Notes: generated from the sequence alone by a model not told the origin. DNA of 64,000 nt from an uncultured Eubacteriales bacterium (GCA_934552855.1 CAKTEU010000007.1:1-64000), one strand, 5' to 3'; counted from the first letter of the stretch, positions 16,173 to 24,084 are shown. Numbers and translations are program-made.

Positions 16173-17258
16173 ATGTCACGAGTATTCAATTTTTCCGCAG
16201 GCCCTTCAATGATGCCGGAAGCAGTTCTTAAAAAAGCGGCGGCACAGATGCTTGATTATGAAGGCAGCGGACAGTCGGTTATGGAAATGTCTCATCGCTC
16301 AAAGGTTTATCAGTCGATAATCGACTCGGCAGAGGCACTTCTTAGAGAGGTTATGAACATTCCCGATAATTATAAAGTCCTTTTCCTTCAAGGCGGCGGT
16401 TCGTCTCAATTTGCAATGATTCCGCTCAATCTTATGACAAAGAACGGCAAAGCCGATTATATAATCACCGGTCAGTGGGCAAAAAAAGCTTTTCAGGAAG
16501 GCTCACGTTACGGAAAAGCAAGGGCGGTCGCTTCGTCTGCCGATAAAACCTTTTCATATATTCCGAAAACCGATAGGTCTATGTTTGACAAGAATGCGGA
16601 TTACGTCTATATTTGCATGAACAACACAATTTACGGAACGGTTTATCACACTCTCCCCGACACGGGTGATGTTCCCCTTGTTGCGGATATTTCATCGTGT
16701 ATTCTTTCCGAACCGATAGACGTTTCAAAATTCGGACTCCTTTTTGCCGGTGCACAAAAGAACATGGGTCCTGCCGGCGTTACGGTTGTAATTATCCGTG
16801 AAGACCTCATCGGCGAACCGATGGACATTACGCCGACAATGTTCAAATATAAAATCCATGCCGAAAACAAGTCGCTTTACAACACTCCGCCGTGCTACGG
16901 AATTTATATGATAAAGCTTATGCTTGAATGGATCAAAAACGATATCGGAGGCCTTGAAAACATGAAAAAGCTCAACGAACAAAAGGCAAATCTTATATAT
17001 GACTTTTTGGATTCGTCATCACTTTTCAAGGGTACGGTTGAAAAGGAAGACCGTTCGCTCATGAACATTCCTTTTGTTACCGGAAATGAAGAACTTGATG
17101 CTCTTTTTGTTAAAGAAGCGGCCGAAAACGACTTTGTTAACATCAAGGGTCACAGAACTGTTGGCGGAATGAGGGCATCGGTTTATAACGGAATGCCGCT
17201 TGAAGGCGTTCAAAAGCTTGTCTCTTTCATGGAAAAGTTTGAAAAGGAGCACGCATGA
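16173..17258 (+). CDS. serC: Phosphoserine aminotransferase
   Basis: The 361-residue class V aminotransferase carries FNFSAGPSMMPEAVL at its start, the phosphate-binding GGGSSQF, and FAGAQKNMGPAGVT, in which Lys196 is the PLP Schiff-base residue. It converts 3-phosphohydroxypyruvate and glutamate to phosphoserine. The length and the C-terminal GGMRASVYNGMP match the family. AAGAGGTG precedes the ATG, and its end overlaps serA by four bases. No serB is present in the window. Confidence 0.96.
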   Translation: MSRVFNFSAGPSMMPEAVLKKAAAQMLDYEGSGQSVMEMSHRSKVYQSIIDSAEALLREVMNIPDNYKVLFLQGGGSSQFAMIPLNLMTKNGKADYIITGQWAKKAFQEGSRYGKARAVASSADKTFSYIPKTDRSMFDKNADYVYICMNNTIYGTVYHTLPDTGDVPLVADISSCILSEPIDVSKFGLLFAGAQKNMGPAGVTVVIIREDLIGEPMDITPTMFKYKIHAENKSLYNTPPCYGIYMIKLMLEWIKNDIGGLENMKKLNEQKANLIYDFLDSSSLFKGTVEKEDRSLMNIPFVTGNEELDALFVKEAAENDFVNIKGHRTVGGMRASVYNGMPLEGVQKLVSFMEKFEKEHA

Positions 17259-18424
17259 ATATGAAAATTCTTACTCTTAATAAAATATCGGAAGTCGGAC
17301 TTTCTCATCTTGAAAGAATAGGCTATGAATGCGGCAATAATGTAAACAATCCCGATGCTGTTCTTGTTCGTTCCGCAAGCATGCACGAAAGCGAGATTCC
17401 TTCTTCGGTCAAAGCAATTGCAAGAGCGGGGGCAGGGGTCAACAACATTCCCGTTGACCTTTGCAGCGAAAAGGGCATTGTTGTTTTCAACACTCCGGGA
17501 GCAAACTCAAATGCAGTTAAAGAACTTGTTCTTGCCGGTCTTTTGCTTTCTTCAAGAAAGATTGTTGATTCAATCGAATGGGTAAAAACCGTTAAAGATG
17601 AGCCGGAGCTTTCAAAGCTTGTTGAAAAGGAAAAAAGCAAGTTTGCGGGTCCGGAGCTTCAGGGAAAAACGCTCGGTGTAATCGGACTCGGCGCAATCGG
17701 AGTTCTTGTTGCCAATGCGGCGCAAAGGCTCGGAATGAAAGTGCTCGGCTATGATCCGTTTCTTTCGGTTGAATCGGCGTGGCACCTTTCACGTTCAATT
17801 ACTCATGCTCAAAGCCTTAAAGAAATTTATTCTTCATGCGATTATATCACGGTTCATGTTCCGCTTATTGAATCAACAAAGGGTATGATTGATAAAGATG
17901 CGATTTCAACCATGAAAAACGGCGTAAGAATAATGAACTTTTCAAGGGGCGGACTTGTTAATGACGACGATATGGTTGAAGCGCTTGAAAGCGGAAAGGT
18001 TGCGTCTTATGTTACCGACTTCCCGTCCGCAAAAATTATCGGTGCAAAAAACGCCGTTGCAATTCCTCACCTCGGTGCTTCAACGCCCGAATCGGAAGAG
18101 AACTGCGCCGTTTGCGCCGCAGATGAACTTTCCGATTATCTTGAAAACGGAAACATCAGAAATTCCGTAAATTTTCCGAATGTTTCAACACCCCGTGAAA
18201 CCGATTGCCGCATTTGCATCATTCATAAGAATATTCCAAACATGATTGCAAACATTTCAACTGCCGTATCCGGCGAAGGCTTCAACATTGAAAACCTGCT
18301 TAACAAAGCCAAAAAGGATATGGCATACACAATCGTTGACATCAGCCTTGGAAACAGAGACATTGATTTTGAAAGCATTTTCAAGGCGATTGACGGCGTA
18401 ATCAGAGTCAGAGTGATAAAATAA
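17255..18424 (+). CDS. serA: D-3-phosphoglycerate dehydrogenase
   Basis: The 389-residue NAD-dependent 2-hydroxyacid dehydrogenase has a Rossmann fold GVIGLGAIGVLVANAAQ, an NFSRGGLV active-site strand, the catalytic His in PHLGASTPESEENCA, and a short C-terminal ACT domain (about 318-389, CRICIIHKNIPNMIANIS) that normally mediates serine feedback. It catalyses the first step of serine synthesis. The ATG overlaps the serC stop; a second ATG lies six bases downstream. It is the short form of SerA, without the intervening ASB domain. Confidence 0.93.
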   Translation: MNMKILTLNKISEVGLSHLERIGYECGNNVNNPDAVLVRSASMHESEIPSSVKAIARAGAGVNNIPVDLCSEKGIVVFNTPGANSNAVKELVLAGLLLSSRKIVDSIEWVKTVKDEPELSKLVEKEKSKFAGPELQGKTLGVIGLGAIGVLVANAAQRLGMKVLGYDPFLSVESAWHLSRSITHAQSLKEIYSSCDYITVHVPLIESTKGMIDKDAISTMKNGVRIMNFSRGGLVNDDDMVEALESGKVASYVTDFPSAKIIGAKNAVAIPHLGASTPESEENCAVCAADELSDYLENGNIRNSVNFPNVSTPRETDCRICIIHKNIPNMIANISTAVSGEGFNIENLLNKAKKDMAYTIVDISLGNRDIDFESIFKAIDGVIRVRVIK

Positions 18425-18439
18425 AAAAGCAAAAAAATG

Positions 18440-18484
18440 GCTGCCGCTTCGGATTCTTGTCCGCTGCGGCAGCTTTTATTTTTT
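18440..18484. terminator. Bidirectional terminator, serA / aldo-keto reductase
   Basis: GCTGCCGC pairs with GCGGCAGC; TTTTATTTTTT follows on the plus strand and a run of seven T on the minus strand. Confidence 0.85.
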
Positions 18485-18488
18485 GTGT

Positions 18489-19376
18489 TTACCAGCTTTT
18501 CTTTTCCTTTGTGCAATCGTGATTCTTTTTGCGTTCTTCAACCATTTTGACGAACCACTCAACAATTGCCGGGTCATAATGCGAAAAGAACGAGCTTTGC
18601 TTTTTGTCAAGTGCGGCAATCTTTTTCATATCATCTTCATCAAGCTTAAAGTCGAAAACGTTGAGGTTTTCTTCCATACGCTCAACATGAGTGCTTTTGG
18701 GAATAACGATTACTCCACGCTGAATGTTCCAACGAAGCATGACCTGCGCCGTGGTTTTGCCGTGCTTTGCGCCGATTCCCTTGAGCGTTTCGTCCTCAAA
18801 AAGTCCGCCTCTGCCTTCGCCGAACGGTGCCCACGCTTCAAGCTTTGCGCCGTATTTTTCGTTCCACTTTTGCGCTTCGGTTTGCTGATTATACGGGTGG
18901 GTTTCAACCTGGTTGACCATCGGTGCAATTTCAGAAAACGAAGCGATATCAATGAGTCTGTCCGGATAAAAGTTTGAAACGCCTATTGCACGAATGTATC
19001 CGTCACGGTAAAGCTCTTCAAGTGCACGCCATGCGCCGTAATAATCGCCGAACGGCTGGTGAAGAAGGCAAAGGTCAAGATAATCCGTTTTAAGCTTTTT
19101 GAGCGATTCAAAAACGGATTTTTTCGTTTCTTCATATCCGTAATGCTCAATCCAAACTTTTGTTGTGAGGAAGATTTCGCTGCGGTCAATTCCGCTTTTT
19201 TGAATTGCCGAACCGACTTCTTCTTCGTTGAAATATGCCTGTGCGGTGTCAATGTGGCGATAGCCTGCTTTGAGCGCATCAAGAACGCAGCGTTCGCATT
19301 CGTCCTTTGTAACCTGATATACGCCGTAGCCGAGTTGCGGCATTTTTACGCCGTTGCTTAATGTGATATATTCCAT
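18489..19376 (-). CDS. Aldo/keto reductase
   Basis: The 295-residue protein is a typical AKR5-like TIM barrel. It shows the catalytic tetrad Asp43 and Tyr48 (GYRHIDTAQAYFNEEEVG), Lys73 (FLTTKVW) and His106 (LCLLHQP), and the NADP-binding IPKSTHVERMEENL near the C-terminus. It reduces aldehydes or ketones with NADPH in the cytoplasm; the natural substrate is not evident. It lies 20 bases downstream of the cupin-type gene in the same direction and is probably controlled by the MerR-type promoter at 20021-20051, as expected for an aldehyde-stress enzyme. Confidence 0.92.
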   Translation of the reverse strand: MEYITLSNGVKMPQLGYGVYQVTKDECERCVLDALKAGYRHIDTAQAYFNEEEVGSAIQKSGIDRSEIFLTTKVWIEHYGYEETKKSVFESLKKLKTDYLDLCLLHQPFGDYYGAWRALEELYRDGYIRAIGVSNFYPDRLIDIASFSEIAPMVNQVETHPYNQQTEAQKWNEKYGAKLEAWAPFGEGRGGLFEDETLKGIGAKHGKTTAQVMLRWNIQRGVIVIPKSTHVERMEENLNVFDFKLDEDDMKKIAALDKKQSSFFSHYDPAIVEWFVKMVEERKKNHDCTKEKKSW

Positions 19377-19396
19377 AATTAAAGATCCTTTCTGTG

Positions 19397-19957
19397 TTAT
19401 TTTATTTCATCGAGCCATGAAGCAACTTCGTCCTTGCTTGCGGAAGAAGAAAAATGTTTTCCGGAAAGCCATGTTCCGCCCTTTGCGGCTTCTTCAAGAA
19501 GTTTTGCGCTGTTGCCGAGTCCCGATGAAGCGGAGGTGCAAAACGGAATAACGGTTTTGCCCGAAAAATCGTTCGCCGCAACAAAGGTGCTCAGCGGAAA
19601 AGCTATGTGAGAGAACCAGCTGTCCTTTTTTGCGCCGTGCCAATGCTTAACGTTCGCCGGGATAACAACAACCGAACCGGGAACAAGCGACCGAGCTTTT
19701 TTTCCTTCCTCTTGGTACCAGCCTTCGCCGGCAACGCAAAGAAGCATTTGTCCGCCGCCGTTTGTTGCGTGGTGAATGTGCCAATTGTTGCGGCAACCGG
19801 GCTCAAACGTAACGTTTGCAAGAAAAATTCCGTCTTCCGGTTTCGCCAGCGGATTAAGAAACGAATTTCCGATGAAGTACTTTGCAAATGCGGTATTTTC
19901 TTCACCCGTTTTAAAAACGTTGATTTTTTCAAATTCTTCTTTTGATAAGATTTTCAT
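19397..19957 (-). CDS. Chimeric protein: cupin domain fused to a flavodoxin C-terminal fragment
   Basis: Residues 1-120 are a single cupin with metal ligands in NNWHIHHATNGGGQMLLCV and the second motif VPGSVVVIPANVKHWHG. At about residue 121 it switches to sequence typical of the second half of a clostridial flavodoxin: PLSTFVAANDFSGKTVIPF, then CTSASSGLGNSAKLLEEA. The flavodoxin FMN-phosphate loop and N-terminal half are absent, so the fragment alone should not bind FMN. The cupin looks cut just after SHIAF, where such proteins normally continue. It is the first gene of the operon with the aldo/keto reductase and sits behind a strong MerR-type promoter. Confidence 0.8.
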   Translation of the reverse strand: MKILSKEEFEKINVFKTGEENTAFAKYFIGNSFLNPLAKPEDGIFLANVTFEPGCRNNWHIHHATNGGGQMLLCVAGEGWYQEEGKKARSLVPGSVVVIPANVKHWHGAKKDSWFSHIAFPLSTFVAANDFSGKTVIPFCTSASSGLGNSAKLLEEAAKGGTWLSGKHFSSSASKDEVASWLDEIK

Positions 19958-19971
19958 ATCCTAAACCTCCA

Positions 19972-20000
19972 TTGACAATAATTTTTGCAGGGTGTATAAT
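19972..20000 (+). promoter_or_regulatory. Promoter of the merR gene
   Basis: Perfect consensus TTGACA (19972-19977) and TATAAT (19995-20000) are 17 bases apart. The transcript crosses the operator at 20029-20048, so bound MerR could also affect its own gene. Confidence 0.75.
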
Positions 20001-20020
20001 GTATCTGAAAGTTTGATTAT

Positions 20021-20051
20021 ATTCTACAACTTAAAGTTCACTTTAAGTCAA
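20021..20051 (-). promoter_or_regulatory. MerR-type promoter and operator for the cupin/aldo-keto reductase operon
   Basis: On the minus strand -35 TTGACT (20046-20051) and -10 TAGAAT (20021-20026) are separated by 19 bases, the long spacer that MerR activators act on. The spacer is filled by the inverted repeat CTTAAAG-N4-CTTTAAG (20030-20047), like the site described for Bacillus AdhR. Confidence 0.8.
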
Positions 20052-20119
20052 TAGGTAAAAGAAAAGTTCTTGAAAAAATTTTGCGTCGCTCATTTTTGCG
20101 GCAGGAAAGGCAGAAAGCT

Positions 20120-20566
20120 ATGTTCTACACAGTTGGCGAAATGGCAAAAAGAATCGGCGTTGCGCCCTCAACGCTTCGGTATTATGACAAGGAAGGGCTT
20201 CTTCCGTTTGTTGAACGCTCCGGCGGCGGAATAAGAATGTTCAAAGAAGAGGATTTCGGCTGGCTTTCAATCATTGAATGTCTCAAAAAAACCGGTATGC
20301 CGATTAAGGAAATCAAAAAATTTATCGACTGGGGCATGCAGGGCGATTCAACGATTGAAGAGCGTCTTGAACTTATTGACCGCCAGCGTGACGCAGTGCT
20401 TAAACAAATTGAAGGGCTTAATTCAACGCTTGACACGCTCAATTACAAGCATTGGTTTTATGAAACGGCAAAAAAGGCGGGAACGTGCGATTATCCGAAA
20501 AGCCTTTCGGACGACGAACTTCCGCCGGAAATTCTTGAAATTAAAAAGAGAGTGAATAAGGAATAA
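20120..20566 (+). CDS. MerR-family regulator, AdhR-like
   Basis: The 148-residue protein has an N-terminal winged helix (YTVGEMAKRIGVAPSTLRYY, DKEGLLPF) followed by a long dimerisation helix. It lacks the Cys pattern of metal sensors. The start at 20120 follows AGGAAAGG; the longer TTG start at 20081 is less likely. It is divergent from the cupin/aldo-keto reductase operon, whose promoter has the 19-base spacer and CTTAAAG palindrome expected for this subfamily. It therefore probably activates that operon in response to reactive aldehydes or electrophiles. The effector is inferred from the family. Confidence 0.88.
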   Translation: MFYTVGEMAKRIGVAPSTLRYYDKEGLLPFVERSGGGIRMFKEEDFGWLSIIECLKKTGMPIKEIKKFIDWGMQGDSTIEERLELIDRQRDAVLKQIEGLNSTLDTLNYKHWFYETAKKAGTCDYPKSLSDDELPPEILEIKKRVNKE

Positions 20567-20576
20567 GCCGCCGTGC

Positions 20577-20777
20577 TTATTTCTTAATTTCTTTTATATT
20601 AACCATGTTATCTGTTTCTTTATGTAAGGACGTATTAATATATATTTCCTCTGCAAACAAAAGAGCTTTTTTCAACGACTCTGTCTCTTTTTTGGCAAGT
20701 GGAATTTTTTCAAGATTATCAACTACACCATCAACAGTCTTGCAAAGAACTGTATACATATTTTTATAATCAGCCAT
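20577..20777 (-). CDS. 66-residue helical protein of unknown function
   Basis: A perfect AAAGGAGG precedes the ATG. The product is short, soluble-looking and mostly alpha-helical (MADYKNMYTVLCKTVDGVVD, later TESLKKALLFAEEIYINTS) with no signal or membrane segment. It is divergent from a small XRE repressor gene at 20883, and two CATAGCCTATA operator-like repeats overlap its promoter. The pair therefore looks like a self-contained regulated module. Similar small proteins of the DYKxMY type occur in related genomes as far as I recall. An antitoxin-like or phage-derived role is possible but unproven. Confidence 0.65.
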   Translation of the reverse strand: MADYKNMYTVLCKTVDGVVDNLEKIPLAKKETESLKKALLFAEEIYINTSLHKETDNMVNIKEIKK

Positions 20778-20800
20778 TTTTTCCTCCTTTAGTGTCTACA

Positions 20801-20837
20801 CATAGCCTATAGTATCACGCATAGCCTATATTGTCCA
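20801..20837 (-). promoter_or_regulatory. Promoter with two CATAGCCTATA operator repeats
   Basis: CATAGCCTATA occurs at 20801-20811 and 20820-20830, 19 bases apart; each contains the small dyad ATAG-C-CTAT. On the minus strand -35 TGGACA (20832-20837) and -10 TACTAT (20809-20814) with 17-base spacing lie across them, so a bound repressor would block transcription of the 66-residue gene. The neighbouring XRE protein is the obvious candidate. Confidence 0.6.
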
Positions 20838-20882
20838 GAGTTTTCGGCTATTCTATTTAAAAAGAATAGTTGGAGGAAGATC

Positions 20883-21125
20883 ATGGACACTGTTACCGCT
20901 GTGAAAAACAGAATTTTTGAGCTTTGCGATGAGCGAAACATCAGTATTAATAAGCTTGCAACGCTTTCGGCTCTTTCGCCGTCGAGCGTTAAAAACATTT
21001 TATATGGAAAAAGCCTCAACCCGAAACTTTTGACAATCAAGCTCATCTGTGACGGACTTGACATCACTCTCGGCGAATTTTTTTCAACGCCCGAATTTGA
21101 CAGTCTTGAGCAGGAAATAAAATAA
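20883..21125 (+). CDS. Small XRE-family HTH regulator
   Basis: The 80-residue protein consists almost wholly of a helix-turn-helix (RNISINKLATLSALSPSSVK, then LYGKSLNPKLLTIKLICDG). GGAGGAAG precedes the ATG by a few bases. No C-terminal effector domain exists, so it is a bare DNA-binding protein. It faces the 66-residue gene across a 105-base region with two CATAGCCTATA repeats and most likely represses that promoter and perhaps its own. Confidence 0.85.
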   Translation: MDTVTAVKNRIFELCDERNISINKLATLSALSPSSVKNILYGKSLNPKLLTIKLICDGLDITLGEFFSTPEFDSLEQEIK

Positions 21126-21144
21126 AAATTTTTTCAAAAGATAC

Positions 21145-21175
21145 TTGACTCTTACGTTTCGTCATAGTGTATGAT
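21145..21175 (+). promoter_or_regulatory. MerR-type promoter of the TipA-like regulator
   Basis: TTGACT (21145-21150) and TATGAT (21170-21175) are separated by 19 bases, and the spacer begins CTTACG with a partial dyad CGTCAT. This is the architecture expected for autoactivation by a MerR/TipAL protein. Confidence 0.6.
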
Positions 21176-21225
21176 GCAATTGCGAAAGCGAAAAGTTTTT
21201 CGGAAAAATCTTGGGAGGATTCAAG

Positions 21226-21948
21226 ATGAAAACAGTTCATGAAATCGGAAGAATTTCCGGCATCAGTGTGCGAACGCTGCATCATTACGACGCAATCGGT
21301 CTTTTGAAACCGACTGCCGTCACAAAGGCCGGATACAGGCTGTATGACGATACGGCTCTTTTAAAGCTTCAAAGCATTCTCTTTTTTCGTGAGCTTGAGT
21401 TTCCGCTCAAAGAAATCAAGGCGATTTTTGAAAATCCGAACTTTGATTACGTTGCGGCACTCAAGGAACAGCTTAAACTTTTTGAACTCAAAAAGAAGCG
21501 GATTGAAAATCTTATTGCTCTCGCAAAAGAAACTATCGAAACCGGAGTGATTAAAATGGACTTTTCACCGTTTGAAAAAAAAGAAATTGAAGAGCTTTCA
21601 AAAGAAGCAAGGGAAAAATGGGGTTCAACCGCAGAATTTAAAGAATTTGAAGAAAAGCAAAGTGAAGGAAAAACGGAAAACGCAGAAGAAAAAATGCTTC
21701 TCCTTTTTTCCGAAATCGGGAAAGAACGGAAAAAATCGCCTGCTTCTCCGGAAGCGCAGGCGGCAGTCAAAAGACTTCAGGCGTTCATCAATGAAAACTT
21801 TTACACCTGCACCGATGAAATTCTTTCTTCGCTCGGACAAATGTATATTGCCGATGAACGTTTTAAAACGAACATTGACCGCTTCGGCGGTGAGGGTACG
21901 GCGGAATTTGTCAGCCGTGCAATTGAAGAATATTGCAAAAAAGCTTAA
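21226..21948 (+). CDS. MerR/TipAL-like regulator with TipAS drug-sensing domain
   Basis: The 240-residue protein has a MerR helix-turn-helix at residues 1-70 (TVHEIGRISGISVRTLHHYD, AIGLLKPT), a coiled-coil dimerisation helix (about 78-110), and a C-terminal TipAS-like globular domain (about 120-238, ELSKEAREKWGSTAEFKEFE). In TipAL and Mta this domain binds multidrug or thiopeptide ligands. The start at 21226 follows GGGAGGA. Its promoter carries the 19-base MerR spacer, which predicts autoregulation. No efflux gene is adjacent, so the target remains unknown. Confidence 0.87.
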   Translation: MKTVHEIGRISGISVRTLHHYDAIGLLKPTAVTKAGYRLYDDTALLKLQSILFFRELEFPLKEIKAIFENPNFDYVAALKEQLKLFELKKKRIENLIALAKETIETGVIKMDFSPFEKKEIEELSKEAREKWGSTAEFKEFEEKQSEGKTENAEEKMLLLFSEIGKERKKSPASPEAQAAVKRLQAFINENFYTCTDEILSSLGQMYIADERFKTNIDRFGGEGTAEFVSRAIEEYCKKA

Positions 21949-21988
21949 AAGAAAATGGGTATTCCCAAAGAAAAACTGTCATAAAATG

Positions 21989-22024
21989 AAGTAGTCGGTT
22001 TTAATCGGCTACTTTGTTTTTTTG
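21989..22024 (+). terminator. Terminator of the TipA-like gene
   Basis: AAGTAGTCG pairs with CGGCTACTT (one G-T pair) around a TTTTAAT-type loop and is followed by TGTTTTTTTG. Confidence 0.75.
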
Positions 22025-22035
22025 GGTGAAGGCTT

Positions 22036-23070
22036 ATGATAATCAGACTGAAAAAGAAGATAATTGTTGCGGCGGCATTGTTTTTTGTTGTTTCGGCTGC
22101 TGCGGCGGTACTGTTTTTTGCAAAAGCGGAACCCGAAGAGCCGAAAAAGGCATACATCAAGTGGGCGGAGCTTAACGTCAGCCTTTCCGCACTTGAGGAT
22201 ACAATGAAGCTGGACATTGAAACCTATGACAACCTTTATCACATCAGTTGGATTGACGCACTTTCTTATCTCGCCTGCAAAAACGGAAATAACTGGAGCG
22301 GATACAAGAAAAAAGACCTTCAAAAAATGCTTGACTGTCTCGGCGACAGCAACACAATTGAAGATCTTATGGGCGAAAACAAATATTTTGAGTATTACCA
22401 AAAGGTTTTTTCGGCTGTTCTCGGCGGCCTTTTGGGCGAATACAAACGGCAGGTTCCGGACGGAAACGGCGGCATAAAAGTAAAAAGCGGCTACGGTCTT
22501 GTTGCATACAGTCCGATTGCCGAAGGATTTTCATACAGTCATTATGATGACTTCGGTTCGTCAAGGTCATACGGCTACAGAAGAAGTCACCTTGGAAATG
22601 ACCTTTTGGGTAATGTCGGAGCGCCGATTGTTGCTGTCGAGGGCGGAACGGTTGAATGCATCGGCTGGAACAGATACGGCGGCTGGCGGCTCGGTATACG
22701 CTCGTTCGATAAAAAGCGGTCGTACTATTACGCTCACCTGAGAAAGGACCACCCCTATCACGCAGACATAAAGCAAGGCTCGCTCGTTAAGGCCGGGCAG
22801 GTGATAGGATACATGGGGATGACGGGATATTCCGAAAAAGAGAACGTGAACGGAATGGCCGTTCCGCACCTGCATTTTGGGCTTCAGCTTGTTTTTGATG
22901 AAAGTCAAAAGGAGGGAAACAACCAAATTTGGCTTGATGTTTACAAACTTGTAAAGCTGCTTTCAAAAAACCGGGCAACGGTTTTGAAAAACAAAAAAAC
23001 CGGTGACTATTTCAGAAAATACGACATAATTGATAAGCGTTATCCGGACGAACTGAAAAAATTTTTTTGA
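22036..23070 (+). CDS. Membrane-anchored M23-family peptidase
   Basis: The 344-residue protein has a short basic N-terminus and one hydrophobic anchor (about 9-28). A helical region of about 110 residues (including ISWIDALSYLACKNGNNWSG) is followed by a C-terminal LytM/M23 domain. The zinc ligands appear intact: His and Asp in RSHLGNDLLG, then YAHLR and PHLHFGLQ. It should cleave peptidoglycan cross-bridges or stem peptides outside the membrane. The start has GTGAAGG upstream. The gene is monocistronic with a terminator on each side. Confidence 0.88.
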   Translation: MIIRLKKKIIVAAALFFVVSAAAAVLFFAKAEPEEPKKAYIKWAELNVSLSALEDTMKLDIETYDNLYHISWIDALSYLACKNGNNWSGYKKKDLQKMLDCLGDSNTIEDLMGENKYFEYYQKVFSAVLGGLLGEYKRQVPDGNGGIKVKSGYGLVAYSPIAEGFSYSHYDDFGSSRSYGYRRSHLGNDLLGNVGAPIVAVEGGTVECIGWNRYGGWRLGIRSFDKKRSYYYAHLRKDHPYHADIKQGSLVKAGQVIGYMGMTGYSEKENVNGMAVPHLHFGLQLVFDESQKEGNNQIWLDVYKLVKLLSKNRATVLKNKKTGDYFRKYDIIDKRYPDELKKFF

Positions 23071-23078
23071 TACGGAAA

Positions 23079-23113
23079 GGGGCTGCGGCGAAAAAAGTTT
23101 CGTCACAGCCCCC
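23079..23113. terminator. Terminator between M23 gene and convergent micro-gene
   Basis: GGGGCTG(C)GGCGAAA pairs with TTTCGTCACAGCCCC. It has little T tail on the plus side and probably acts mainly through stem stability, or for both convergent genes. Confidence 0.55.
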
Positions 23114-23133
23114 AATTTACGGTTATCAAAAAA

Positions 23134-23259
23134 TTATGCCTGGGTGGTGCCTTCGCTGTCGCTGCCTTGGTCAAGCTTGAAAAGCTTTTTGATGAAGGCG
23201 GCAAGCTTTTGAAGAAGATATGTGATATCCTGCCAGAACATCATGATTGAAAAATTCAT
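23134..23259 (-). CDS. 41-residue amphipathic micro-protein, family member 1
   Basis: A short frame with AAAGGAGG before the ATG and a consensus promoter just upstream. The product starts MNFSIMMFWQDITYLLQKLA, continues as an amphipathic Lys/Phe helix (AFIKKLFKLD) and ends in a polar Ser/Gly/Thr tail. No cleavable signal is evident. Its layout (single gene, strong promoter, strong ribosome site, own terminator, helix with hydrophobic residues every three or four positions) matches the genes at 25209, 52936 and 58339. Function unknown; membrane-surface binding is the natural guess. Confidence 0.65.
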   Translation of the reverse strand: MNFSIMMFWQDITYLLQKLAAFIKKLFKLDQGSDSEGTTQA

Positions 23260-23290
23260 GGCTTCGTCCTCCTTTAAAATTTGTACATAA

Positions 23291-23319
23291 ATTATATATC
23301 AAAATTTTAAATTTGTCAA
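23291..23319 (-). promoter_or_regulatory. Promoter of micro-gene 1
   Basis: Minus-strand TTGACA (23314-23319) and TATAAT (23291-23296), 17 bases apart, both perfect consensus. Confidence 0.8.
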
Positions 23320-23327
23320 CGGCGGCA

Positions 23328-23918
23328 TCAATAATATCTGAGAACGGCAACAACTTTTCCGAGTATTGAAACTTCGTCAACAATAATCGGGTCATAAAGT
23401 TCGTTTTCAGGCTGAAGGCGAAAATGCCCGTCCTCTTTATAAAAGGTTTTAACCGTTGCTTCATCGTCAATGAGGGCAACAACCATGTCTCCGTTGTTTG
23501 CAACGGGGGTTTGCTCGGCAAAAATAATGTCACCGTCAAGAATGCCTGCGCCGAGCATACTTTCACCTCGAACATGAAGGGCGAAAAGCGGCTTGTCTTT
23601 TGAAACATAACCGGAATAGGGAAGATAGCATTCAACCTGTTCAACCGCAAGAATAGGCATACCTGCGGTGACAACGCCGAGAAGGGGAACATGATGAACA
23701 TTTTCCGCCTGGCCGACGATTCTTATCGAACGCTTGAGCATTGGGTCACGAACAATGTAGCCTTTTTCTTCAAGAGCGTCAAGGTTCGCCTGAACGGACG
23801 ATGTTGACCGAAGGCCGACCGCTTGACAGATTTCTCTGACCGAAGGGGGGACTCCGTCTCCGGCGCGCTCTTTGAGATATTCCAAAATTCGGTATTGGTT
23901 GTCACTTAACGGCTCCAC
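23328..23918 (-). CDS. lexA: LexA repressor
   Basis: The 196-residue protein starts at a GTG preceded by AGGAAAGGA; longer upstream frames are non-LexA sequence. It has an N-terminal winged helix (GVPPSVREICQAVGLRSTSS) and a C-terminal S24 autoprotease domain with the Ala85-Gly86 cleavage site (VVTAGMP), catalytic Ser120 (RGESMLGAG) and Lys157 (DDEATVKTF). It represses SOS genes until RecA filaments trigger self-cleavage. Two LexA-box-like palindromes flank its own promoter, so it is autoregulated. No other SOS gene is adjacent. Confidence 0.96.
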   Translation of the reverse strand: MEPLSDNQYRILEYLKERAGDGVPPSVREICQAVGLRSTSSVQANLDALEEKGYIVRDPMLKRSIRIVGQAENVHHVPLLGVVTAGMPILAVEQVECYLPYSGYVSKDKPLFALHVRGESMLGAGILDGDIIFAEQTPVANNGDMVVALIDDEATVKTFYKEDGHFRLQPENELYDPIIVDEVSILGKVVAVLRYY

Positions 23919-24019
23919 AATTATCGAATCCTTTCCTGCTGCAAAATTAAAAAAGTCAAAAGCCCTGCCGCAGCCGAACGGGGCGTGAAACAATATTTTG
24001 AAATGTTGATTGTTCAAAA

Positions 24020-24084
24020 CGAACAAATGATCGGTTACACGGAAAGTATAACACATTCTTTTCAAAAATGCAAACATTTGTTTG
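24020..24084 (-). promoter_or_regulatory. lexA promoter with two LexA boxes
   Basis: Minus-strand -35 TTGCAT (24068-24073) and -10 TATACT (24045-24050) are 17 bases apart. CGAACAAATGATCG (24020-24033) lies after the -10 and CAAACATTTGTTTG (24071-24084) covers the -35. Both resemble the Gram-positive SOS box CGAACN4GTTCG with one or two changes. Confidence 0.75.
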
